A stretch of 64,000 nt of DNA, from positions 34,384,959 to 34,448,958 of the forward strand of contig OZ021726.1 in the NCBI GenBank assembly GCA_963978545.1, written 5' to 3'. The notes below the pieces were generated by a model. It made no database searches. It worked only from the letters and a program-made list of their open reading frames with translations, and had not been told where the DNA came from. Shown here in pieces: positions 53,881 through 64,000 of this stretch (position 1 is its first letter; each line of letters starts with the position of its first letter). Source of the DNA: Linyphia triangularis (Eukaryota; Arthropoda; Arachnida; Araneae; Linyphiidae). A program made the position numbers and the translations under genes.

Positions 53881-55048
53881 ACGCGTTACCGCCCTGGTAG
53901 AGTTTTCTTACTTTAGTGTCGTGTGGCGGTTTCATTCTTTTTTTTTTTGGAGGGGGGGGGGGGGGTGGAGTGAAGTGATTACATGAGTTTGCATTAATGA
54001 GGTGGGCTTTAAATAGACGAAAGGTATTACATGTGGGGGGGGGGGGGTTGATAATAAATGATTCTATAGGAAAGGGGTTTAATGTTGGTTTGTTTTTTCC
54101 TGATGGATGAGTTAATACTAGAGCTATGTTGCCACGAAACATCCTGCAGAATGTCAATGGTGAATTGCTTTCAGGGAGGTGTTTTAAGGGAAATCTGTGA
54201 CTTGGAGGAGAAAAAATAAAGGAGAAATTGGAAAACTAGTGTTATGTTGAAGTGGATATGTAGAAAGGGCTTAATTGGTGGTGATGTTAGGCTATTATTA
54301 AGTGTCCTGTAGTAAAAAAAAAAAAAGTTTTTTTTTTCTTCTTTAGGATTTTTGTTTTGTTTTGGTGTTTATATTTTCGAAAGGGACAGAAATTTTTCCT
54401 ATGTTGGAAACTGAAAGAACATTTTAACATGATAGAGTGAATATCAGGATGCTGTACGTTTTCCTACATTTCGATAAAATATAACAGAATAATAAAAAGA
54501 CGTAGCTTAAAATCTATTTGGATACTGATTACATTTATGTGTGATTTATCAGTGTTTAAACTAACGATCTTCTTGGACGAATATAGATTAAAAGTAGTTG
54601 AGCTCAAAAATAAAATAGAATTAACCTTTACTAATGATTACAGGATTTTCTCTGATAATTTCTGAAATTTCTTTTAATTACACAAAATAACCCCTTTTCT
54701 AAGTTTTATAGATTATCTATCCTATATTAATTTACGAAATTATATATTTAAACATAGTTCATATTTCAAATCTTACGAAAAAATCACACTCAAAGAGTAA
54801 TCTAAATCATTTTTACCAAATTCCCGTCAAAGGAAAATATTAAAATATAATAAATTCGCAAGACAGTTTACTTTAACAAAAAAGAGAGGTTAAAAAAAAA
54901 AAAAAAAAGAAGGAAAAAAAAAAAAAAAAAAAAAAAAAAAGGAAGTGGTGTATTTTTTTCTTAATCCTAACAATACAGAAATGTTCTAAAAACACATTTT
55001 TCACCTTGGATTATCAATAAAGATAATTAAATACAACACAACTTTAGC

Positions 55049-55081
<33 letters not shown>

Positions 55082-56578
55082 ACAATTAATAACTAACCAA
55101 TAAGTTTAACAGTATATACAATTGAAATTAATCACTGAAATAAATAATAGTTAATGAAATGACACCAAATGAATTTGAATAACTTATTTATTGTTGAATT
55201 CTCACTCCTTTTTGTCACTCATGTATATTAAACATAAATATTACTCGTGACTCGTGATTTCAACCCCTTTCTAAAATACCTTATCCCCCATATTATATTT
55301 ATTAATTCTCATGAAAGTCAAATATCTCACCAGAATCAATTTCAAATGATTTTTCTTAAGCCATATTGACGGTAGAACGTTTTTTTTTTTGTTTTTTTTT
55401 ACATAATAAAATATTTATTTTCTACATTGAAATTCATGTAGCATACATTAAATATATTATATATGTAAATATTGCCCGCTTATTATTCTTTAATTAATGG
55501 GCAACATTTGTTACAATATTAAAAAATTGCAATAAATTACAAAATGATCACCAATTTAAAAGAAGACACAATGTTTCTGACTGATTTTCAAACAGTTTAA
55601 CCCTTAATTCTGAACATGCAAACACATTTTATTCCCTCCCGTCATAAGCCATCTAAGCTCATAATCCATTTAAATTCTAATAAATTTAAATTATCTTCAA
55701 ATTCCCCCAATTGCCAAATAACAAACTTCAGAAATCAAAAGAAAAAAAAAAAAAAAAAAGAAAGGGGGAGGGGGGGGGGGGGAAACCTGTTCAGCTGCTA
55801 TGCAAAATTAAAAAGAGAAGTTGTGAAAGAATTTCTCCTAAATTCTTCTGAAATGATTTTTGGATATTAATTTTGCTTATACACTTTTATACATATATCT
55901 GTAGAATTGTACTATAGTTATAAAGTTAGTTATTTGAAAAATAAACGCTAAATAAAAACACTATGCATTTAACAGTATACCACCAGTATTTAAGAGATTA
56001 TTTAACTTCACAGACAAAATACATCGAAGCAAATAACACCACGATATCAAAGACCGTTTAACCCTTCCCTCCTCTTGTCATCACCATCACAGCCCATCCC
56101 AAACAATCTTAATTATCTCTCATATCCTTCGCCAAACCTCTCGCCAAATCAAAAACAAAGAAACAAACCTTCCGAAAAAATCGCCAATGGAAAAACACTT
56201 TACTCCCTCAAAGAGAAGCGATTCAGCTGCCATGGAAAGAACGAATACAGAGAAAGAGAGACGGATAGAGAGAATTTCTCCCGAACCCTGATGATGCTGA
56301 AACGTTCTCAGGATGTTCGGGAGAAAAGAAAACTGGAAAAGAGGGATGTGGAAATGGGGGGATCCCCCTATGAAATGCGGGGGGGGGGGGTGGAAAAGTA
56401 TGTACCGCCTGGGTTGGGAGGCATTTATTCATCAAGACTGCGCCGGCCCATCTGTTGTATTTCCACAGAAGTGTACCAGCTGTGAGCGTGTCGCCGCTGC
56501 CCCCCTTTGCCGTTATTCCTACCCCCCTCTCGTCGTCATTGTGGTATCCCTTCTAAACTGGTGTGTTTTTTTACTGTT

Positions 56579-56598
56579 GCTGGCGCCATCTAGTGTGG
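56579..56598 (+). promoter_or_regulatory. CTCF-like motif
   Basis: GGCGCCATCTAGTG fits the CTCF core GCGCCMYCTRGTGG except near its end. It lies in a GC-rich block (56430-56600) that also has CAGCTG near 56477. Confidence 0.3.
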
Positions 56599-57354
56599 CT
56601 TGGGATAGTGATTGGTTTTGGTTTGGTAAAGGGGGAATGGGTTACTGGAATTGGCTAGATATTGCCTTTTTTTATTCCAAAAGGAATCCGTGATGATAAA
56701 GAATGTGTTATTTATTAAGATGCGTGTTTATTTGTAAAATTCAATGTTTTCTCTATAGTAAAAGAAATTAGTTATTAGATAATAAAAACACATCTATCAT
56801 GGGAGGATTAGTTAATAAAAATTACACTAATAGCCGTTTAGTGAAATTCGATGAAAACATTCTCCAATTTGATTAAATTCTTTTGTTGACTATTTGTTAA
56901 GATAGAAGTACAAATCATAGTTATATCTGAATTTTAACGATGTAAATGATTTTTTTTCTCAAATAGAGATATCAAAATTACTAAAATAATTTGAGCAATT
57001 GTAATTATCGTCATATTTCATGTATCACAAGAAGGATATAAACAATTTATCACATATATTGATGATATACCGGCTCTTTTTTTTTTAAACAAATATTAGG
57101 AAATTATCGGAAGAAGAATGCTTTTAGAAATTACAAATCACTGTCAAATACTATGTTCAAAATGATAAAAAAAACTTTTGAATTAAATTTTTAATTAACA
57201 TAGGAAAAATACAAAAACCAAAAACCCAAAGCATTTAAAAAATAAAATAAAACTACATTAATCCAAAAATTTCTTTTATAATATCTTTTACTCACTTGTC
57301 GAAATTCAAAAACAAAAATATAGAAAACAAATTACGTACCTGTCACCATTTAAG

Positions 57355-57597
57355 CAAGCCATTCCCTCCAGTCCTCTCTTGGCGCGAAACATCTTCCACA
57401 TTTGGCGATCCGTTGATCCCAGCAACCCTAAACTAGTTCGCTGATCTCCGTTTTCTCATTTCATCCCCCGCGTCAGCAGAGGAGAGAGGTGTATTGCTCC
57501 GCTCCGCGTAATCCGCTCCTCTCTCCTTCTCCGAACGGAGTACAGAGGATTTTTCTCCTCTTCTCTGACGAATCAACTCTTGTCTGACGATTTCCTG
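57355..57597 (+). promoter_or_regulatory. GC-richer island, putative proximal promoter and leader
   Basis: This block stands out from the AT-rich intron, with CpGs, a GCTCCGCTCCGC direct repeat near 57496-57507, clustered CTCCTCT tracts and a TCATTT initiator-like site at 57456. It leads directly into the ATG and donor of the candidate proximal first exon. Its composition resembles the island before exon 1. Confidence 0.3.
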
Positions 57598-57613
57598 ATG
57601 ATACTCTGTGAAG
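57598..57613 (+). CDS. Candidate alternative first coding exon (proximal, short N-terminus)
   Basis: ATG at 57598 followed by ATA CTC TGT GAA and one base, then donor GTAAAT at 57614, gives MILCE and phase 1. Spliced to 61013 this yields MILCE-D-VTISDSAR-MPESP in frame. Vertebrate ETO genes also use alternative first exons that add only a few residues before the same exon 2. The ATG context is weak (C at -3); if it is skipped, the next in-frame ATG is the Met of MPESP in exon 2. The frame stays open upstream to a TGA at 57442 but has no other ATG. The block sits in a GC-richer island only 3.4 kb before exon 2. Found by phase and donor inspection; not proven. Confidence 0.35.
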
Positions 57614-58299
57614 GTAAATTATGATATTTTTTTTGTCGACTGCGAATTTTATAGTTTAAGAGTGCTTTTTTATTGACCCTTTGTTTGGTTTATTACTTTG
57701 AAGTTGAAATATTGCAGTATGTAGAAAAAACAAAATTGGTTCGTTTTGTTCGATTATACGTATATATTATTCAGTGGATGAATAGTTTTCAGACTAAGGT
57801 TTATTTATTTGAATCTGTAAAAACAATTTATGTTTGTGTAAAATCAGTCCAGTATAAATTATTGAAATAGCTATTATTTGTTTTTGTTGTTATTCTTATT
57901 GAAGACATGTCATATCTCAAACAGTGTAAATTAAATTTTAAGATAAGGTTTTCTACTAGTATTTTCTATAAAAATGTCTATAATTTGTTTAAGTATAATG
58001 TGGGCTTTTAGTATACTTTCTTCACAAGAATAAATTATGACATTAATATTATATATATTTTTGTATTAAATATATAAATTTCTGAAACTCAATTTCAGAA
58101 TTAAGTTGTGTTCCATTATTTATTAAATTTATATTAATAATGACCTGTTTAGAAATTAGTTTACCATCATGCAGAAATGCGTCGTATACCAGCTTTAAAT
58201 ACAATAAAATTGTTATACGATGTTATTTGGTTAGTTTAATGTTTTTTTTTTTTTTTTAGTTAGCTCAGTTAGTTTTATTACATTTATGTGAGAGTTTCT

Positions 58300-58600
58300 A
58301 TAGATTTTATTATCTTATTTATCTTATCTTATAGATTTTATTTATCTTATCTTATAGATATTTTTATCTTATTTTTTTTATCTTATAGATTTTATTATTT
58401 TATTTATCTTATCTTATAGATTTTATTATCTTATTTATCTTATCTTATAGATTTTATTATTTTATTTATCTTATCTTATAGATTTTATTATCTTATTTAT
58501 CTTATCTTATAGATTTTATTATTTTATTTATCTTATCTTATAGATTTTATTATCTTATTTATCTTATCTTATAGATTTTATTATCTTATCTATAGATTTC
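58300..58600. repeat. TTATCTTATAGATTTTATTAT minisatellite
   Basis: At least seven copies of a unit of about 36 bp built from CTTATAGATTTTATTAT and CTTATTTATCTTAT, the copies alternating TTATC and TTATT at one position. An (AT)n tract lies just after it at 58662-58697. Confidence 0.85.
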
Positions 58601-58664
58601 ATAGATCTATTTTATAAATATTCTTTCTTAAATGTAAATACGTTTTCTTGTTTCAAACATAGTT

Positions 58665-58701
<37 letters not shown>

Positions 58702-59078
58702 CACTTAATTTCAAATGCATATACATTAGAATATTAAAATAAATTTATCAATGCTTATAATTTAAACTAAATGAATTTTAATAATATTTATAAACCTAAA
58801 TGAATGATAATCTTTTAATGAAGGAAGAGACTTTAAGTAAACAAAAATCTTTATTAATTTGTGAATTCAGTATTTGTAATATCTACGTTATTGATATGAA
58901 CTGGATATTTTCTAAAAATGTGTAATGTGTGTAAATGTTTGTAGAATTTAATATCACATCGTGTTTCGCTTTTAAGGAAATAAGAATAATAGCTTCAAAT
59001 TAAATACACATATGTTGATGATTTTATGATAATGATACTATTTGTAATGTTGAGATAGGTTGTTGATTAGGCTGAAAT

Positions 59079-59166
59079 ACAAACTGGTAACAAATTTTTG
59101 ATTCCAAATATTTAAATATGTTGATCATATTTAAACAACTTGAAGCAAAATTTGTTACCAGTTTGT
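59079..59166. repeat. 88-bp hairpin with 20-bp perfect outer stem
   Basis: ACAAACTGGTAACAAATTTT at 59079-59098 is exactly complementary to 59147-59166. An inner stem TTTAAATATG / CATATTTAAA closes a five-base loop (TTGAT), with an unpaired internal section between the two stems. The RNA would be a pre-miRNA-sized hairpin, but a tiny MITE relic fits as well. Confidence 0.6.
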
Positions 59167-59879
59167 TCAATAGTTTTTGTAATTAGTACTTTCATTGATG
59201 CTAATTAAAAAATATTTACTACTTAGTATTAATATAAAAATTATCTGAATATATGAGTATGAAAAAAACCACTCCAAGATATGTAGGCGGCGGCTGTACA
59301 ATCTTCTAATTGTTAATAAACCTATTTGGAGCGCAATATTTATGTTTGATTTAAAATAAAATATGTTTTGAAAATTATTAACTATAAAAAGATCAAAATT
59401 ACTTAAATTCATTGCCTTTCTAGTTTTCGAAAATAAATTTATGAAAAGTCTATAGTTTTTGTCAACGATTAGACTGACTATAAAAACCATGTAATTCTTT
59501 TCTGCTTAATTTCAATTTTTTTCTTAGGATTAAACATTTTCCGATCTATGTTTCTATGAATCGTATTATAGAAATTAAAAATAAATTATGTTTCTCTCTT
59601 TTCTTATTTAAAAAGTTACTGAAATATATAACTTAACCGAAAACGCTTTTTGCTTATTTTAAATTGGTTTTGCAAAATTGCACATTTGTACTTTAAGTAG
59701 CCAAAAAGTTATACTTATTCGTAAAAATTGATAAGGACTAACCTTTTAAAATATTAAATATCTCTCTTAATTTTTAGTAGAAAAATAATAAAACCGTATG
59801 AAAGTAACGTAAAAATTCCGTTTCTTGAATACAAATCGGGCAAACTCGTATTCCAAATTTGCCCCCTTCTCCCTAACGA

Positions 59880-60095
59880 TCTGACCCTGTGTTCACATGT
59901 TCAGCTCGTGCTAATCCTATTGGTAACACCTCTCCGTTCAATCGACCAGAATGTCGATTTTACGCGCGCATTCAATTAATCGAGCAGTGAATTCTGGCAC
60001 TAAAGGTGTGGGAGAAAAGACACGTGATGAGCGAGTGGGCTCTGTTGTATGTGGGGAGTGTGGGGGGAGACGATATCGCCATCACGTGACCACTG
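59880..60095. promoter_or_regulatory. Candidate regulatory block with two CACGTG boxes
   Basis: CACGTG at 60021 and, within the palindrome TCACGTGA, at 60083. There is also CAGCTC and a TAATCC homeodomain-type site near 59912. It lies 1 kb before exon 2. Confidence 0.3.
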
Positions 60096-61012
60096 GACTA
60101 AATTGAATGGGAGATGTTGCATTGATGGTTTCAGTTTGAGTGGTACTGGTTTTGTGTGGTCATTGCTATTTGGTTTTTGGATGACTTTGTTATTTGGGTG
60201 AGGATATAACATAAATTACTCGTGAATTGTGAATAATTTTTTTTTCTAAACAGTATTATACGATTTTTTTAAAAGTAAAAGGTACTTTCTCAAAATTTTT
60301 TCCATAAATTTTTTCAAAATTAAAATTATCGCGGTTTTTTTTATGAGTTTGAAGGTTGATTAATCACTTGTATTTTGTGAACAAAAGTTACGTGGATATT
60401 TTTTTTAAAATTTGTTTTAAATAATTTTCAAAATAATATTTTTGTAGAATTGGCAATTTTTTTTAAACTTCCTGTTTGCGATATTTTTATTTGTAAACTT
60501 TTTTTATGCTTGGTAGCTATTATAAGTTTTTGTACTTCAGATTTGTTATAAAAACATTTTGGATTTGTGAAATTGCCATTAAAATATTGGTATTATCACC
60601 AAATATTGGACATTACAATTGTTGCACTGTCCAATAATTGGTAAAATGTTGTATATTATTTTTCAACATTATCCAATAATGTTGTATATTATTTTGATAA
60701 ATATCTTTGTGAATTTATGATCTTTAAAAAATATTTCTCATCAAATTGTATTATTGGAAGAAATTTCCCTGAAAGTAGGTTCCTAGCATCTTTGCGATGG
60801 ATATTTGTTTGTTAAATGGTAATAGAGAGAATTTCGAAGACATAAAATATTTGGTGAGACCAGAATTTTTAAGAACATCCTTTTAATTTTCCTTATGAAT
60901 TTGTGGTTTTTGTAAATAACTGACAACATTTTAAAAGTTATTTCTTCTTTTTAAATAAGAATTTCTAAACAAAAATATTCCCACTTCTAATGACTTGTTT
61001 CTCTCTCCTTAG

Positions 61013-61144
61013 ATGTGACGATATCCGATTCCGCGAGGATGCCGGAATCCCCGAGTGCAGTCAAACAACACCTTGCAGCGCCCTCTAGCGGCAGGAGTTC
61101 GGCCCCCATTTCATCGCACAAAGTATCTGCGGACAAAACACACA
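61013..61144 (+). CDS. nervy-like: Coding exon 2, probable nervy/MTG (ETO family) transcriptional co-repressor N-terminus
   Basis: The exon follows a strong acceptor: a CTAAT branch-like motif at 60987, a pyrimidine tract and AG at 61011-61012. It ends at a GTATGT donor (61145). It is 132 nt, phase 1 at both ends, 44 codons: Asp then VTISDSAR, then MPESPSAVK and a Ser/Pro/Ala-rich stretch ending ADKTH. From memory, vertebrate RUNX1T1 exon 2 also starts in phase 1 at an Asp codon, has a short lead, then MPDSP..VK and a Ser/Pro/Thr-rich linker; this exon position is where AML1-ETO fusions join. MTG proteins are nuclear scaffolds that bring histone deacetylases and co-repressors to DNA-bound factors, including E-proteins. 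The NHR1/TAFH, NHR2 and MYND exons are not in the window, so the family call rests on a short motif plus intron phase and position. An unrelated Ser-rich nuclear protein remains possible. Confidence 0.55.
61077..61094 (+). promoter_or_regulatory. CTCF-like motif inside coding exon 2
   Basis: AGCGCCCTCTAGCGGCAG differs from the CTCF core AGCGCCMYCTRGTGGC by one base. It also encodes part of the Ala/Pro/Ser-rich linker. It has the same orientation as the motif at 56579. Confidence 0.35.
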
Positions 61145-61338
61145 GTATGTATGCACCTCACGCTTCACTTAGAATCTTTATTGTTTCAAATATTTATTTT
61201 ATTTATATAGATCGGCTAAGTTTAGGCTAAGGATTATGAAATAGTCGTTTTTATGAGAGAATGCATGATATTTCTCTCACTCTCTCCTCTCTCTATATAT
61301 ATAGTATTTTAATGTTTAATAAAATATTACTTTCGTAC

Positions 61339-61657
61339 CAGGGCCTGATTTAGAAAAGCAATTACTATAGGTACAACATAATTGACGGGGCCCCCATTGG
61401 CGATCGGTGATGTCCTATAAATATTAATGACAATTTCAATTACCATATATTAGCATTTTGATTAAATAATTGTCGAGGTATTACTATTTCAATAAGTAAA
61501 AAGAGTTTTAAAATATATATTCATATTTTATGACATTGATCAAGGGGGCTGTACATAATTTTGATATTTACATCATAATTAAGAATTTTTCAGGCAATTT
61601 GGGGGCCCCTAAAATTCAGGAGCCCTAGGCACAAGCCTTAAAGGATATCAGGCTCTG
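61339..61657. mobile_element. MITE with GGGCCTGAT-type termini (319 bp)
   Basis: The left end is CAGGGCCTGATTTAG; the right end, in reverse, is CAGAGCCTGATATCC. Internal GGGGCCCCC (61388) and GGGGGCCCCTAAA (61602) near opposite ends are typical of a widespread hAT-like MITE group. The flanking octamers TTTCGTAC and TTTTGAAT agree at only 5 of 8 positions, so the target duplication is decayed or the ends are slightly misplaced. Confidence 0.55.
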
Positions 61658-63511
61658 TTTTGAATAAGATTAAACGTTTATTGCTGACAGCTGGTCCACT
61701 AGAAAAGAGTTTGAAGTAATGCTAAACTTACACTGATTCCATGTTCATGTTCTTAGTTTACAGTCGTTCTGTTTCAAACTTAGAAATAGTTGTTTTTAAT
61801 GTAGAATGGAAATTATTTAAGAAAAACTGTAAATTCTTTTTTTTTATTGTAATGTGGAGATTGATTGAATCAATAAATTATGAAGCATGCTTTTTTAAAT
61901 ATGGTCAATGTTTCAATTAAATCCACATTCTGCGTTTCCTCCCTTTTTATACGGTACGGTCTTCAAGTAATCGAAATCAAGCATTGATAGTCTTTAGGAA
62001 ACCAAAGAATAAATCAAATTCAGTCTTTTCAAAAAGAACTTATTGAGAAGAAAAAAAAAAAAAAAAAAAAAAAAAACCCTCTTCTCTAGACACACTTCAA
62101 TATTTCGTAATAATAGTTTTTCTTCACTTAAAAAATTTCGTTGATTTTATCCTACATATGTACATTTTAAGAATCGATCTTAAATACCATGATCACTATC
62201 GATCTATATATTTTGATATAAATCTTTTAAAGTTCTTATTCAGTTATACTTTAATGTTATTATTCTATTGTAATACTCATCAATATTTGTAAGAAAAAGT
62301 ATCAACAGAAAACAAAATGTTTTTTCAACTCAATCTTGCGTTTAGCATAATATATAATGTATTTACCCTACATGCAAAATTTTAGGGGAAAAAAAAGAAG
62401 AAAAAAAAAAAAGAAAAAAAAAAGAAAGAAATTTTCCATTTGCGTACTTATTTGATACTCTTACTTTACATTCATTTCAACGTTTTCACATCCCACATTT
62501 TTCTTCCCAGGCTTTTTGATAGTCAATGTTTTATTGTCACGCGAAGCTTGGTTGGAACGTCAATAAAGCGAAGAACGGTTTTTATGGGTGTGAACTTGAA
62601 CTCAAGATTTTATTTATATAAAAAAGAAGACAAAATTTAATTTTTTTGGTTGCAGATGTGGAATTGGTGACAATAGAGTTTTAGATAATAAATCCACAAA
62701 GTATTATTTTGTGATACAAATTATCCTTTTCTTAGAATGTAGACAGGTACAGAAATGCTTCGTTCATTGGAATTGACTTTAATATTAAGAATTTATTGAA
62801 ATAAGATTGATAAGGTGACTTTTTTTATAAATAATTTTGGATGCTTCAGCTTTGTAACTTAGTATAGTTAGCAGAGTGTATTCGAAAAATACCGTCAACA
62901 GGACCAATATTGTCCAGATTGAAAACTTTGGTAGTTTTTGAACAAAATAATGTTTGAAGTCAGTTGAGCTATTGGTACAATCAATAAAGGATGCCAATGG
63001 TTTGATTTGTTCTCTATTGGTTAGTTCAGTCCAATAATATTTTTTTCAAAACCTGCAAAAATTTTCCTACTAGACGAAATTGCCACTTGTACGGTATACA
63101 AAATGTAATCTACCAGGAATCTTCTTTTTCATTGAAATGATGCATCTGTTTTGTAATTTCCCTATTGACATAATTTCACCAAGAATTACTGGGTTCAGTA
63201 GGAAGTCATTACTCTTGAAATGATGAACATTGCATTCTTCTTCCCTGTTTACTTTTATGATGTGGGTAATCGTAAACAGAAGTATGGTATATCATTGGAG
63301 AAAAGAGTTCGTATCCCGACATCGTCGCTTTACATACTTTACTTTAAGAAACGACATTGGCTGAAAATTGGATTTTTTTCAGATATTTGTAGTATGTTTG
63401 CTGAAATTTCACTCAATTGACTCACTAGTTGGTTGCAGTGTTTTTTAAAAGTGCATTATACTCTCATGAAATTACTTTTTTTGGTGTACAGGTTAATAGA
63501 GTCCATGGGGT

Positions 63512-63516
<5 letters not shown>

Positions 63517-63553
<37 letters not shown>

Positions 63554-63758
63554 TTTTTTTTTTTTTGTAAAATGCCTGATCGTTGAATGGTTGGTTTGTG
63601 TGCTCAAAGAGCTGTGACAATAACGGCTAATCAGGCCGGGACCTACAGCTTAACATGAATTCCAAACCACAACGAACATGCATGCCTAACCTTTGATTCG
63701 AACTCGACATCTTTGTCTTGCGAAGCCAGAGCGCTAACAACACAGCTATCAGGTAGGC
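63517..63758 (-). mobile_element. tRNA-derived SINE, minus strand
   Basis: Read on the minus strand, an A-box-like TAGCTGTGTTGTTAGCGC (63731-63748, continuing to 63725) is followed by a B-box GAGTTCGAATC (63695-63705), as in an RNA polymerase III promoter. An unrelated body follows, then a long A tail, seen here as poly-T at 63517-63566 with one G interruption. This order is that of a tRNA-derived SINE. It lacks a tRNA acceptor stem, so it is not a tRNA gene. I did not find a clean target duplication. Confidence 0.65.
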
Positions 63759-64000
63759 TAATCGATGAAAGCATCTCCCCAAAGTAATAAAATATTTAAA
63801 CGCTGTATCTTCCAGTTATGGAGATGTAAAATATCTTTTGACATAATTCTGTTCTTCAGAAGCAAACGAGCCTGATTCATAAGTTGGGCAGTTTTATAGG
63901 AGAGTGACAAAACCGAAATTTCTCTAATTGGATTCTCTGTCTGACGCTCTGATATAGCAAGTTCTAAATGCTTTAGATTTTTTTAGTGAGCTACACTGTT

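Larger units (their letters stand above)
61145..64000 (+). other. Start of the second intron, running off the window
   Basis: The sequence after the GTATGT donor has no further exon I can identify. It holds a TIR element (61339-61657), a poly-A/purine stretch around 62.05 and 62.39 kb, and a SINE near the right edge. Frames of 60-70 codons at 62.4-63.4 kb look like chance frames. Confidence 0.4.

Noticed and set aside
53741..54157. 138-codon minus-strand frame
   Set aside because: Contains poly-Pro and poly-Lys stretches from G/C and T runs, shows no domain, and its C-terminal part is antisense to the E-box cluster.
56075..56693. Overlapping 136- and 126-codon plus-strand frames and a minus-strand frame
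   Set aside because: Three mutually overlapping frames through purine-rich low-complexity DNA, with no domain or splice context.
63690..63758. A tRNA gene on the minus strand
   Set aside because: The A and B boxes are present but there is no pairing acceptor stem, and an unrelated body with a long A tail follows, so it is a SINE.

Overview
This window reads as AT-rich nuclear DNA of an animal, most likely an arthropod. The long introns, dense A/T homopolymers, (TAAA)n and (CAAA)n arrays and hAT-type miniature transposons fit a spider or other chelicerate, but nothing in the sequence fixes the species. There are no bacterial operons, rRNA genes, CRISPR arrays or long intact ORFs. Nearly every open frame above 60 codons is a simple-repeat translation or a chance frame.

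One gene can be supported, on the plus strand. A first coding exon (ATG 17005, donor after 17083) and a second coding exon (61013-61144) join in frame through a phase-1 intron of about 43.9 kb. Exon 2 has a short N-terminal lead and then MPESPSAVK. From memory this resembles the MPDSP..VK start of vertebrate MTG/ETO co-repressors (RUNX1T1, CBFA2T2, CBFA2T3; fly nervy), whose second exon also starts in phase 1 with an Asp codon a few residues before that Met. I call the gene a probable nervy/MTG orthologue. Its diagnostic NHR/TAFH and MYND exons would lie beyond the right edge, so the call is tentative. Two further candidate alternative first exons, ATG 42706 to donor 42814 and ATG 57598 to donor 57613, also end in phase 1 and would splice to exon 2 in frame.

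Layout. 1-16.3 kb: no recognisable gene; AT-rich DNA with microsatellites, a 59-bp palindrome (4.2 kb), a diverged fold-back (13.1-13.4 kb) and an E-box-rich block (14.3 kb). 16.35-17.1 kb: promoter, uORF-rich leader and exon 1. 17.1-61.0 kb: the giant intron. It holds segmental tandem duplications (18, 20-21.6, 28, 31.5, 43.5, 51 and 52 kb), two copies of one hAT-type MITE (25.95 and 34.72 kb; the second splits an older inverted repeat), a 434-bp element with TIRs and a 5-bp duplication (30.5 kb), a 43-bp minisatellite (41.7 kb), interrupted (TAAA)n arrays (38.2 kb), and several GC-richer islands with E-boxes, CRE palindromes, a kappa-B site and CTCF-like motifs that may be regulatory. 61.0-64.0 kb: exon 2, the start of the next intron, a third miniature transposon (61.3 kb) and a minus-strand tRNA-derived SINE (63.5-63.76 kb).

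The picture is the 5' end of one developmental co-repressor gene with several possible promoters spread through a very large, transposon-rich, regulatory-looking first intron. All motif and homology calls were made by eye; no alignment or database search was run.
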